Part shown: one piece after another, positions 23,376 to 34,600 of the stretch
Layout: the number at the start of each line of letters is the position of its first letter
How positions within the stretch are numbered: position 1 is the first letter of the stretch
Source of the DNA: Drechmeria coniospora
Taxonomy: Eukaryota; Ascomycota; Sordariomycetes; Hypocreales; Ophiocordycipitaceae
Length of the DNA stretch: 64,000 nt
Direction: 5' to 3'
Assembly: GCF_001625195.1 (NCBI RefSeq)
Contig: NC_054389.1
Location: forward strand, 11,528,520 to 11,592,519
Notes under the pieces: generated by a model
What the model saw: only the letters and a program-made list of their open reading frames with translations
Told to the model about the DNA's origin: nothing
Databases searched by the model: none
Program-made: the position numbers and the translations under genes

Positions 23376-23600
23376 CTAGCCTATTCCTACACGCTGGACT
23401 TTACATGTCAAGACCCGAGGTAGCAGCGCCGGCACTGCCCTGCGTCTCTGAGATTCCGTCCCCGCGTTGGCCATCGTTTCCGCCAATTCTCGTTTCCTCC
23501 GACCTTCCTCGCGCTTTCGCCGAGATTCTCGCGCTGCTTTGCGCATGCGGTCTTCTTCCTCTGCGGTGGGCAGCTTGATAAAATCGCCGCTGTCCGTCAT
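23376..23600 (-). CDS. Possible 5' exon or gene fragment, charged coiled-coil start
   Basis: Starts at an ATG at 23600 with MTDSGDFIKLPTAEEEDRM, followed by an alternating Arg/Lys/Glu helix (RKAARESRRKREEGRRKREL) that looks like real coding sequence. After about 55 residues the content loses this character, so an intron or truncation is likely near 23,430. No downstream exon identified. It lies just before repeat copy A and may be a gene broken by transposition. Family unknown. Confidence 0.35.
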   Translation of the reverse strand: MTDSGDFIKLPTAEEEDRMRKAARESRRKREEGRRKRELAETMANAGTESQRRRAVPALLPRVLTCKVQRVGIG

Positions 23601-23677
23601 GCTACCGCTCGAGCCGATGCTAGATGTGTCTCGGCGTGGATATGAATCGGCTGGAGAGGGTTAGCCATGATGCCACG

Positions 23678-24241
23678 AGGGGCGTCTCAGCCTGACGATA
23701 TTCATACCACGGATGGAAGCGTTCAGCCCTGCCGCTCGGTATCCGAATCAAGTTCTCAACAAGCTCGCCGTGCGTAACGAGGAGCTTCACCATATATAGT
23801 CGCAACGTTACCATCGACTGCGCGTGCTTGCGAGCGGGGACCTCGTGAAGCTTGTGGCAACCGCGAGATGGATTTACGGCATCCTGCCCGACTTGATGCG
23901 TTTCGGGTGCCGCCCCGTACAACGAATCTGCTTCCTGAACTTTTCCATGCCAAGTCACAGTACGCGCCGGCTACGAACCATGGCCGTGGGAATCGACTCG
24001 ACGCTGGTCAGCCATCCGAATGGAACAAGCCGCGAGCAGCCCTATACCGCCCTTGCAATGGCATGGGGCACTCGGCGCGTATCTGTGAATCTCCTCGCTA
24101 GCTCGATGCGTTCCGCTGAAACACCATGACCGAAGACGTGTCGTGTGTTCCGCTCACACAGCGACCCCCATACGCCCGTCTCGACGATTACCCGGCTACG
24201 TTGCTGCCTGCCATATCTGCTGTGCGGCATCGTACTTGAAA
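23678..24241 (+). repeat. Dispersed repeat copy A (inverted partner of copy B)
   Basis: About 560 bases, nearly identical to the reverse complement of 25610-26212. Similarity begins at CTCAGCCTGACGATATTCAT and ends at CATCGTACTTGAA, with different flanks in each copy. It keeps one copy of an 18-base unit that is tripled in copy B. Reading frames are broken differently in the two copies. Confidence 0.8.
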
Positions 24242-24460
24242 CATGATGCGGCATATGATTTCAGTAAATTCCTCACCTCCCGTCGTTTGGTGCCTTTGGT
24301 GCTCGTCGGAGAGGGGACATGTGCCAACCAACTGTCGGCGCTACCGGCTGCATGTTGGTGGAAGCTTGGTGTCGTGCGCACCGTTCAGCGTGCTGGTAAA
24401 GCCAACGGTTGGCAACGTACTTGAACATTTACTGTGGCCTGACCTATCAGGCAGACCATT

Positions 24461-24675
24461 CTCCTGCTCGACGTCCTCTTGCTCAACATCTTCCTGCTCG
24501 ACAACTTCCTGCTCGACATCTCTTGCTTGGCATCTTCCTTCTCGACATCTTCCTGCCCAACATCCTCCTGCTCAGCATATTCCTATTCGACCTCCTCTTG
24601 CTCGACATCGTTCTGCTCGACATCGTCCTGCTCGACATCGTCCTGCTCGACATCGTCCTGCTCGACAACCTGCTC
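24461..24675. repeat. 15-base minisatellite (CTGCTCGACATCGTC type)
   Basis: About 13 imperfect 15-base units, most regular at the right end. All frames stay open because the unit is a multiple of three, giving LLDIV- or SSRTM-type peptide repeats. It is not a gene by itself. Confidence 0.8.
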
Positions 24676-25609
24676 GCCATTATTCTCTCCAACGCATGCA
24701 CCCAACATGTTTACAAAGCTCCGCCATCAGCAAAGACGAGATCTCGACTGAGCGAGAAATCATACATCATCCCGCAGTTTGCCACCTCCTATCAAAACCA
24801 TGACCGCTTTCAATGCCCTTTTGTGAGGCTTGTACACCACACGCAGGTGTAAATACACAAAGGAGCGAATGGAGGCATTCACGCACCCATGCATCCGTCG
24901 TCCATCTTGCCCAACGGACCGGATAGCTGTGGAAATGCAATGCAATCCTTCGAGCCCACCCTCGCCAGTTAGACGGCGAGATGGATGGCGCACTTGAATC
25001 GGGTCGAGTCCAAGGCAAAGAAGCTCCTGACACAATCCAAGGCCCAGCGCAGCAGCGTGCAGATCATAAAGGACGTGAGCTCTCTTAAACTCTACACCCA
25101 GTCGGCGGCTGCCATGCAGGGGGTTTCACAGAAGCGATCAAAGGCGAGCGTCACCGAGGAGATGGTTTCCGAAAGCACGTCCGAGCACGCGTGGTGTTGC
25201 CACGTTCGAGGAGGACGAGGTTGAAAATTTCTTGGACGAGATGCTCCAGTACCACTGCAAAGCACCTAGCACTCTCACCTCGCACGAGAGTGACCCTTGG
25301 GCCTCCCCCTGGCATGAAACCGTCTTTCAACCCCAAGACATGGTGCTCCAGCTGGCCGTCTTCCGTAACGTAGTGAGCGACAATGCCTAAGATGGCCAAA
25401 GAGTTGGGAGACGTCCAAAGATCGCAGCTGATATGGGTTCTTGACTTTGCCGACTGTATGCGCTGCTTGACCTTCTCCCTCTGAACTCCATACTGTCGCA
25501 TAATCCATTTCCTGATGGTCTCGTGTGTGTCAGGAAGCCAAGTATCGACATCGGTGTTGAGATAGGCCAAGAGCGCTCGAAACTCTGGGCATTCTATGAG
25601 ACGAAATGG

Positions 25610-26212
25610 TTCAAGTACGATGCCGCACAGCAGATATGGCAGGCAGCAACATAGCCGGGTAATCGTCGAGACGGGCGTATGGGGGTCGCTGTGTAAGCGG
25701 AACACACGATACGTCTTCGGTCATAGTGTTTCAGCGGAACGCACCGAGCTAGCGAGGAGATTCACAGATACACGCCGAGCGCCCTATGCCATTGCAAGGG
25801 CGGTATAGGGCTGCTCGCGGCTTGTTCCATTCGGATGGCTGACCAGCGTCGAGTCGATTCCTACGGCCATGGTTCGTGGCCGGCGCGTGGTTCGTGGCCG
25901 GCGCGTGGTTCGTGGCCGGCGCGTGCTGTAACTTGGCATGGAAAAGTTCAGGAAGCAGATTCGTCGTACGGCGGCACCCGAAACGCATCAAGTCGGGCAC
26001 GATACCGTAAATCCATCTTGCGGTTGCCACGAGCTTCACGAGGTCCCCGCTCGCAAGCACGCGCAGTCGATGGCAACGTCGCGACTATATATGGTGAAGC
26101 TCCTCGTTACGCACGGCGAGCTTGTTGAGAACTTGATTCGGATACCGAGCGGTAGGGCTGAACGCTTCCATCCGTGGTATGAATATCGTCAGGCTGAGAT
26201 GCCCCCGTAATG
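25610..26212 (-). repeat. Dispersed repeat copy B, inserted in a hAT transposase
   Basis: Reverse-complement copy of 23678-24241, about 40 bases longer because of an 18-base tandem triplication at 25871-25924. It interrupts the hAT frame between the VRFIT and PFRLIEC blocks. Confidence 0.8.
25871..25924. repeat. 18-base tandem repeat x3
   Basis: Three exact units of GGTTCGTGGCCGGCGCGT inside copy B; copy A has one diverged unit. Confidence 0.9.
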
Positions 26213-26637
26213 AATCGTACGTATAACCCCTCGAGCTGGTCTGGATCGATCGAATCTCCACATTGATCGTTGAGCCTACAGCGTTTTCGCGGATTCCCTT
26301 CGGCCGTAAGTCGAGTTTGTTCGAGAATAGTCCGGATGTTGGTGACCTTTGCTGTTCGTGGCGCACCTTTGGGTAGGCCGTGCCCGTCAGGAGGAGGGTC
26401 GGTCAGGTGCTTAGCCGGAGCCGCCGTTCCACCCGAACAGGAGTACGATTTGTCGCAATGTTTGCAACGCCATTCCTCTTTCCCGGTCCGTTGATTGTAG
26501 TATTTCGTTTCTATCTCCTCGTCTGGCATATGAGAGAAGACCCATGATGTTCTTGGCTTAGCACACGAAATTGTGTAGACCGTACGAAGTCGCGACGGTT
26601 GGCATGGGGTCGTTTGGCTCTCGTCTGGGTCGTGCAA

Positions 26638-27728
26638 TTGGTGAGTGGAGGGTTCCGAAATTTCGTCTGATATTGACCTTTTTTCCCCCGCGGCGTAGCA
26701 TACCAGTCGGTCAAACTGTCAACAAAAAATGGGACTTTTGCTTCACAGTGGTCATCCAATATAAACAATATATTGCCAGTATGGACATACCCGTATTGTA
26801 TTGGTACAATATCGGGGAGTGCATATTATATCGCATATGTTGCAGTATATTGTTTTATTGTCATATTATTAGCAACACTGATATTCTCCAAGGCGAATCA
26901 CGCATAACATATCTCAGCTTGTGCAGTGGCACACTAGTTGCCATAGCCACGGTCAAAACAATAGTTCGTAGTTAATGCGGGGGACTACAAATAATGTAAG
27001 GACTACTGACGACTTTGGCCTTCCCGGGGCGGCACTGCTTTGATCATCTCGACGACAGCTGCAATTTTTCAATTGTGCCCGTCTCACCAATCGTTGTTCC
27101 CATTAGGACCAAAGGACCTCATATGACCGGTCTCTCGATCTCTACCCGAGTTTACCCATCACCATTCACGAAAAATCACATCTCAGACATATTTGTAATA
27201 AATCTCGTCGGTATGGAAGTAGGAAACGCAGCATTTTGCATTTATGACTGGCAAATCTGCCATTCTCTGCACTCTTCTTGAGGATTGCAGAGCATCTCCA
27301 GCATCTCGTAGTAATTGATCCTGAGGTTTCGTCAGCTTATCCTCCCCTTCGAAGACCTCGGCCTCGGCATTCCTTTGCATTGTGATGGGAAGTGGCTGCC
27401 ACCATTAATCCGGACTTCAAGAAAATAAAATCCGTTGTCAGCGCAAATTGAACTCCTTCGAGCGTCGCATCGGCCCCGATTGTTTCCGACCTCCACAGCC
27501 CTTTGCCGCGCTCTTGTGCCCTTCCATGTATACTCATGGCCTCTAAAGTCTTCAATGTCACTATACGATCCATCTTTTTTCTTGCCGTAGCTATAATTCA
27601 GCATGGTGTAGCAGTATGCTAGCCCCCGTCTTTACGGTGAGGCAGGCTATTAATTGGATTGCCAGCCTTGGCGCTAGCGCCGACGGCTCTGCACACCATA
27701 GTCCTACCCTATAGGGCCACTGGCCAAA
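26638..27728. other. AT-rich stretch, probable transposon flank, nothing recognised
   Basis: Includes an AT-rich segment at 26,755-26,900 (ATATTGCCAGTATGG and similar). No motif-bearing frame seen. Confidence 0.35.
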
Positions 27729-28232
27729 ATGCAAGCGAAAAGAGCGACGCGAGACGAGTTTCAAGCAAGATCAACGACGTTACGACTGCTGCTCAACGAA
27801 CACGCTCGCGTTCGTCAGATCCCGGAAGGGGTTGGAAAGCATTCAAGGCGCATCGATAAGGCATTGCCGGGCAAGCACACCCGCAAGTTGTACGACGAGC
27901 TAACAAGAAAGGAATCCGAAGTGTTGATACAACTTCGAACTGGCAAATCGCCGCTGAAATGCTACCTCTGCAAAATCGGGGCGGTGGAATCGGATGAGTG
28001 CACTTGTGGGCAGTCTGCAGAAACGGTGGAGCATTTCCTCTTTCGATGCAGAAGATGGACGGTACAACGAGAGACCATGCTGCGATATGCGCGCGGAAAG
28101 GCGGGAGACTTGTCTTTCTTCCTAGGAGGCAAGGCAGAGTCAGGCGACGACAAGTGGCAACATGATAGTGGGGCTGTGCGTGCGACGATACAGTTCGCGT
28201 TGGCGACAAAACGCTTCAGTATGGACCGTTAA
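27729..28232 (+). pseudogene. C-terminal fragment of a LINE (Tad1-like) reverse transcriptase protein
   Basis: A 167-residue frame with the tail typical of fungal LINE ORF2: LYDELTRKESEVLIQLRTGK, then a C-x2-C...C-x-C...H...C zinc-binding block (YLCKIG, CTCGQSAETVEHFLFRC), followed by RETMLRYARGKAGDLSFFLGG. RT and endonuclease parts are absent. The adjacent upstream sequence has no RNase H domain. Confidence 0.7.
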
Positions 28233-28413
28233 CGGGCCATGTACTTGCTGATCAAGAACAACCATACTAACACAACAGCCTTCAACTTGGCAGACCGCGC
28301 CTCAGTCGCTGAAGGTAGGACGCTGAACACTTGGAGAAACTGACCTTCAAGCAGGCCTGTCATGTCACAGCGAACGAGGCTGGAAACAGATGGAAAGAAG
28401 CGTTGGGCTCTAG

Positions 28414-28818
28414 GTGAGAAGAAACCTTGTAGAATGCCAAGGTAGGTGGTCCCTCGAAGAGCGGTGCAATCGACCACTAGACTTTGTGCTCATGTTAAAA
28501 CAGGTCAAATACGTGAACGACGCGCGTACGGTTAATTCTGTGCATAGGGGCTGGTGGGTTCTCTCGAAGTATAATGCGGAGAGTGATAAGAATCCCATAT
28601 ACGCCACGGCGTTGCTACTGCATCCAGAAAAGCGCCAGAGGTACCTTGACCGCCATTGGCCAGAGGAATGGCGACAGACCGTCATTGATGGTGCGCGGCG
28701 GCATTGGGCGAAATACAAGAACCGGCCGCTGGCGTCGGAGTCGACCGCTCGGTTGAGTAACGAACGACGAGAAGCAACACCGTACGAGCGTATCAACAAT
28801 AAATACATATCAATATAG
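28414..28818 (+). pseudogene. hAT transposase middle-region fragment
   Basis: A frame with the hAT pattern YNAESDKNPIYATALLLHPE...RYLDRHWPEEWRQTVIDGARRHWAKY, which normally precedes the catalytic Glu and dimerisation region. No conserved C-terminal WW or SxxR motif follows; the frame runs into a 30-base tandem repeat. Truncated and inactive. Confidence 0.65.
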
Positions 28819-28876
28819 GGGCTTAACAATAAATACATATCAATATAGGGGCTTAACAATAAATACATAACAATAT
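28795..28876. repeat. 30-base tandem repeat, about 2.6 copies
   Basis: Unit AAATACATATCAATATAGGG plus GCTTAACAAT at 28801 and 28831, with a partial third copy at 28861. It sits at the end of the hAT fragment. Confidence 0.85.
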
Positions 28877-28899
28877 GCGATGTTTATTTATTTATTTAT

Positions 28900-29118
28900 T
28901 ATTGGCATGTCTGGACATATGATGATATTTATATCGCCTTTACCGACGAGAGACACATGGACCCGAAGGATCAGCGAGTCTACAAGATATTCGATTCACC
29001 TGGTCACGGCGAAGTAAACATGACAGAAATTGATGTTGCCCGCGTCTTCGGGGCCAAGGAAGTACCCGTCAGTGTGCTCGGCAAGGTGAATATATTGGCC
29101 ATGATTCACCCCGGCTGA
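28900..29118 (+). pseudogene. Possible DDE-transposase fragment
   Basis: An open stretch reading YWHVWTYDDIYIAFTDERHM, then DPKDQRVYKIF and ending in TGA. The FTDE-x-H-x-DP pattern resembles the first catalytic region of a group of fungal DDE transposases (usually FTDEAHxDP). The rest does not match well. Low confidence. Confidence 0.3.
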
Positions 29119-29824
29119 CCAGCCATGCCTGGAGCAAATCTCTTTTGTGTTCGTAATGCTAACGTCTTCATTTTAGGCATAATTCTTCAAATCGAGCTTG
29201 TAGGATCAGGTGTGGTCATGGTAAACGAAAGACATAAAAACCTGAACATCAATCTCCCCGAGGCCTTGTTGAGTTAAATGAGGGCTTATTGACCTCGGTT
29301 TTGGACAGAAATGTCAATCTTGACGATTGGTACCACATAATTGAAAACAAGAAACGTAAGTCGCCCGCAGCTGCAGGCAGCCCGTTGCAACAAGCCACGC
29401 ACAGAAGGCGTTTGCCACCCTGCTTCTGGCTGTCACATTTCGCGGTCTGGGCTATGCCAATACGAATTAGCCGACGTCGAAACCAAGGGGCTACTAACTT
29501 GTGTACGTTTTTTTTTTCAGCATCCCATAATGACTTCAATACTACGTTCACATTAGTAGCTAAGAGCTAACATGTTTTGGGTTTACATAGGCTGGCTCGG
29601 TATCATCGAACTCATTTTAATAACCAACTTAACCCGAATGCTAATGATACTTCCAGTCTGCTACGTGCAGAAGCGATAAGGAGGCCATCAAGGCTAAGTT
29701 TGAGAAGAATAAGAAGGTGGTGGAGATGGACGAGAATGGAAAAGTTATTGACTACTCCGTATTGAGTCCTGGAATAGCTAGCTACAGCCTGGCCGACAGG
29801 TCGCCTAGTGGAATGAAACCCTCT

Positions 29825-30110
29825 TACGGCTACGGGTACCCGTAGGCGGCCTTGATTGAACTCTATGTTCAATCTCCACCCCGCGCTTCCTTAGTTTCAC
29901 GCACGGGATCATTAAATCCGATGGAAAACCCACTAGGTTCAGCCACCCTCTCACCCGTCACATAGTCAACGTTGGACCGGGTACCCGTATGACTTTACCG
30001 CTACGGGTACCCGTAGCCCTGTTGCGAGCTGGACTCTCCCGCCTGTCCTCCATCTTGATTGGACACTGTGTCAAATCTTCACCCCCGTTTCCTTAGTTTC
30101 ACACACGGTA
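29825..30110. repeat. Direct repeat pair with perfect palindrome CTACGGGTACCCGTAG
   Basis: The 16-base palindrome occurs at 29830-29845 and 30001-30016. Each is followed by related sequence containing TTGATTG, then CTTCC(T)TTAGTTTCAC(G/A)CACGG. This looks like a duplicated transposon end or other local duplication. No coding function seen. Confidence 0.6.
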
Positions 30111-31109
30111 CCAGTAAATATCACTAGTTGCACCGCCACCGTCTCGCTTGTCAACGCCGTCGATCTCCCTGGAAGCTTAATATTCGTTGGCACCAGCGGG
30201 AGCTTTGTTCCTTCTTTGACCCACCGCCGCCTTGAACCTGAAGAAATAGAGGACCCACTGGAACCGACAATGCAAGGAACACACAACTGGATAGTATCTC
30301 ATGACTTTCTGCCGATCGATACACCAACAAGGCAGACCTTACTGACTCCCCATAGCTTCGTCACTATCATCACCGACGTCCCTACTGCTAGCAGCTGGTC
30401 CTTCCACCAGCTAGTCGGCCGTTTCAAGCACAGACTCCTACCGCAGGCTCCGGTTAACCGTCGGACAGCGCGCGTACTGTTCCAAGCTCTTTGGTTGTTA
30501 CTGCCGCTAGCAGAAATCGGAATGTGGCGAATATTGCGTCGGGTGGATCAAGCATATTAGCATAAAATCAGCCCCATAGTGCGACGGCATTTTCCGTCTA
30601 GACTGCCATCCGATGCTAGCTAGGCGCAGGAACGGATGAAAATCACCGTCGTTAGCTAGGATAAATTTGATTTAGGCCACATGTCACGTTTATCAATCAC
30701 AAAGACAGACCAAACCCTGTATAGCGGAGTGCTTCTTGGCTGAGAGGTTTATTTGCTCGGCTTATACGCGGCAAATTTACCGTATTCCCAAAGTCAAAAT
30801 TGTAGATCTTGCTCTGATCGACGGCTTTGCCAGTTGTCCGGCGATCGGTAATTCCCGTTCCGTGAACATCTCGGTTACCGCTCTGACTGAATCCACGATG
30901 CAATGACGTCTGTCTTCTTGATCTATTATTCAATAAACGTCACATCTTTATACATGTTCAACATTTCTTCGCTGTCGACGGCGGATCTATTCCGTTCCTG
31001 CTCCTTCCTTTGGATGGCCGGCCGTCTGGATGATGCCGTCCGGATGATGCCGTCGGACAACGGGGTTGTATTTCACAGGAACGTGTAATCATATCTTTCG
31101 AACAAGATG

Positions 31110-31330
31110 TGACACGTTGCGTAAACTTTAAACTTTCCAGCCGACGGCGTTGATCTTCATGCGTTTGTGCTCCTTCCGGGTGATACGTTGAGTAAAATTT
31201 GAATTCTCCGGCCGATAGCGTTGATTTTTTCATGCGTTTGTGCTCCTTCCGGGTGAAACGTTGCGTCAACTTTAAACTCTCCGGCTGACGGCGTTGATTT
31301 TCATGCGTTTGTGCTCCTTCCGGATGACCG
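31110..31330. repeat. About 72-base tandem repeat x3 upstream of the giant gene
   Basis: Three units (spacing 73 and 71 bases), each containing GCGTTGAT...CATGCGTTTGTGCTCCTTCCGG and ACTTTAAACTCTCCGGC. They end about 310 bases before the giant gene's ATG. A TATATAGTATA sequence at about 31,453 lies between the array and the gene. Confidence 0.8.
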
Positions 31331-31639
31331 TTCAGATAATGCCGCCAGACAAGTTGTTTGGTTGCCTTGTCCATTCTATTCTGCAACTAGAGGCTCCAGA
31401 GAGTGCAGAAGCTGGGTGATCTTTTGGGTTATGATTGTTCTACAAACTTAGTTATATAGTATACCAAGTCCAAAGTATTATCTTCCTTCAACATTTTGTC
31501 AATCTACTTGGAAATACACTTTGAGTTCAGCTACTTCAACGCTTCAACCTGTTGTTTGTTCCTGGCGTGAGTCAACGGATTCATTTTACGATTGGAATTC
31601 AAACAGGATATGAACCTGCTGAAATAAAATTTATCAACC

Positions 31640-34600
31640 ATGTTCAATTCACTCCTAAACTTATTTCTATTTTTGATTTTACATTTTAATTCAACTTGCG
31701 CAGCCGAACCACAATGCATCAATGCTACTGTTATAGTAGAGGCTCAGCCAATTGTTTACCAATGCTCTGGAAACATTACAGAAAATACATCAATCAGGTA
31801 AGATCCAAAACCAATTCGTTTAATCAACAACTTCTGTATTAATAACTCGTTCATAGAGAATACATATCATGTGCTGGAGGTCTAACACGCACGGTGGATA
31901 ATACATCTACCATCAGTGTTGAACCAAACACGAGGACTAGAACCGGACTGAAAACTTCAACCATTACGCCAGTACAAAGTGACACGGACTCAACGCGCCG
32001 GGGTATTGTTGGATTTAGTACTTCCACAACCTTTGGGCCAATTGCTGGCACGAGTACCATTTCGCCTCCACCCGGCTGTACGGACAATTGCGTTACCATC
32101 GTCGTCGTTACTGCTACTGGTGGCTTCAGGACTTCGACGATATTTGGGCCAACTGCTGGCACGCTAACCATACCGCCTCCTGCTGGATGCAGAGTTGACT
32201 GTTTTACAAATATTATTGTGACAGTAGCTCCTCCCGGAGGTCCTATTACCGAAACAAAATTTGGTCCGACGGCTGGAACCAGCACGGTTCTACCATCACC
32301 TGGATGTGTTGGTGTCTGCCCTACAAGGGTTATCGTAACCGTTGGTACTACGGGTGTTATTACAGAGTCAACTTTTGGACAAACAGCCGGAACCAGTACT
32401 ATTTTGCCGTCAGCTGGATGTATTGGAAACTGCCCTACAAGGGTGATTGTAACTCGTACGGGTGGTTTTATTACTTCGACGACATATGGACCGACGGCTG
32501 GAACAAGCACAATTCCACCACTACCTGGATGTACAGTTGACTGCTATACGCAAATCATTGTTACTGTTACAGGTGGCTTCAGTACTTTTACAACGTTTGG
32601 ACCAACTGCTGGCACCAGTACAATTCCACCTCCTACTGGATGCACCGTCAACTGCTTTACAAGGATTATCGTCACTATCGTTGGCGGTCGTGTTACATCG
32701 ACGACATTTGGACCAACAGCTGGAACTAGTACTATTCCGCCTCCACCCGGCTGCACTGGCAACTGTGTTACGACTGTCGTCGTTACTGCTACAGGTGGCT
32801 TCAGTACTTCCACGACATTTGGGCCAACAGCTGGCACGAGTACGATTCCACCTCCTGCTGGATGTACCGTGAACTGCTTCACCCGGATTATTGTTACTCT
32901 TACTGCCGGGGTTGTTACTTCAACGACGTTTGGACCGACGGCTGGAACCAGCACTATTCCGCCTCCACCCGGTTGTACTGATAATTGTATTACGACCGTT
33001 GTCGTCACTGCTACGGGAGGCTTCAGTACTTCAACGACCTTTGGAACAGCTGCTGGCACAAGTACCATACCGCCTCCTGCTGGATGTACCGTGAACTGCT
33101 TCACCCGGATTATTGTTACTCTTACTGCCGGGATTGTTACTTCAACGACGTTTGGACCGACGGCTGGAACCAGCACTATTCCGCCTCCACCCGGTTGTAC
33201 TGATAATTGTATTACGACCGTTGTCGTCACTGCTACGGGAGGCTTCAGTACTTCAACGACCTTTGGAACAGCTGCTGGCACAAGTACCATACCGCCTCCT
33301 GCTGGATGTACCGTGAACTGCTTCACCCGGATTATTGTTACTCTTACTGCCGGGGTTGTTACTTCAACGACGTTTGGACCGACGGCTGGAACCAGCACTA
33401 TTCCGCCTCCACCCGGTTGTACTGATAATTGTATTACGACCGTTGTCGTCACTGCTACGGGAGGCTTCAGTACTTCAACGACCTTTGGAACAGCTGCTGG
33501 CACAAGTACCATACCGCCTCCTGCTGGATGTACCGTGAACTGCTTTACCCAAATCATTGTAACTGTTACGGGCGGATTCAGTACTATTACGACATTTGGA
33601 CCTACTGCTGGAACGAGTACGATTCCACCACCACCTGGATGTACAGTTGACTGCTATACACAAATTATTGTAACTGTAGCTCCGACTGGAGGTGTTACTA
33701 CCGAAACTACTTTTGGACCTACGGCTGGGACAAGTACGATTCCACCACCAGCTGGATGTACAGTAAACTGCGTAACGCAAATTATTGTAACTGTTACCGG
33801 CGGATTCAGTACTATTACGACATTCGGACCTACTGCTGGAACTAGCACGATTCCACCACCACTTGGATGCACAGTCAACTGCTATACACAAATTATTGTA
33901 ACTGTAGCTCCGACCGGAGGGGTTGTTACCGAAACTACTTTTGGACCCACGGCTGGGACAAGTACGATTCCACCACCAGCTGGATGTACAGTAAACTGCT
34001 ATACGCAAATCATTGTTACTGTTACGGGCGGATTCAGTACTGTTACGACATTTGGACCTACTCCTGGAACGAGCACGATTCCACCACCACCTGGATGCAC
34101 AGTCAACTGCTATACACAAATTATAGTTACTGTAGCTCCGACTGGAGGTGTTATTACCGAAACTACATTTGGACCCACGGCTGGAATAAGTACAATTCTA
34201 CCACCAGCTGGATGTACAGCAAACTGCGTAACGCATATTATTGTTACTGTTACGGGCGGATTCAGTACTGTTACAACACTTGGACCTACTGCTGGAACGA
34301 GCACGATTCCACCACCACCTGGATGCACAGTCAACTGCTATACACAAATTATAGTTACTGTAGCTCCGACTGGAGGGGTTGTTACCGAAACTACTTTTGG
34401 ACCCACGGCTGGGACAAGTACGATTCCACCACCAGCTGGATGTACAGTAAACTGCTATACGCAAATCATTGTTACTGTTACGGGCGGATTCAGTACTGTT
34501 ACGACATTTGGACCTACTCCTGGAACGAGCACGATTCCACCACCACCTGGATGCACAGTCAACTGCTATACACAAATTATAGTTACTGTAGCTCCGACTG

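Larger units (their letters stand above)
25151..26637 (-). pseudogene. hAT-family transposase remnant, split by repeat copy B
   Basis: Upstream part (26637-26220): BED-type zinc finger region with W-V-F-S-H, then WRCKHCDKSY and a KHL histidine, ending LEGLYVRFIT. Downstream part (25609-25151): PFRLIECPEFRALLAYLN, then DTHETIRKWIM and THISCDLWTSPNSLAILGIVAHY, the first catalytic region of hAT transposases. Between the two lies a roughly 600-base insertion (copy B). The frame ends at 25151 in unrelated sequence, so the catalytic E and the dimerisation domain are missing. Inactive; known family, clear truncation. Confidence 0.8.

Noticed and set aside
24483..24803. Peptide-repeat open frames over the 15-base minisatellite
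   Set aside because: All frames are open because of the repeat period; no start, signal or neighbour supports a gene.
30216..30560. 114-residue open frame near the palindromic repeats
   Set aside because: No recognised family, and it lies in decayed repeat sequence; may be a transposon fragment but cannot be supported.
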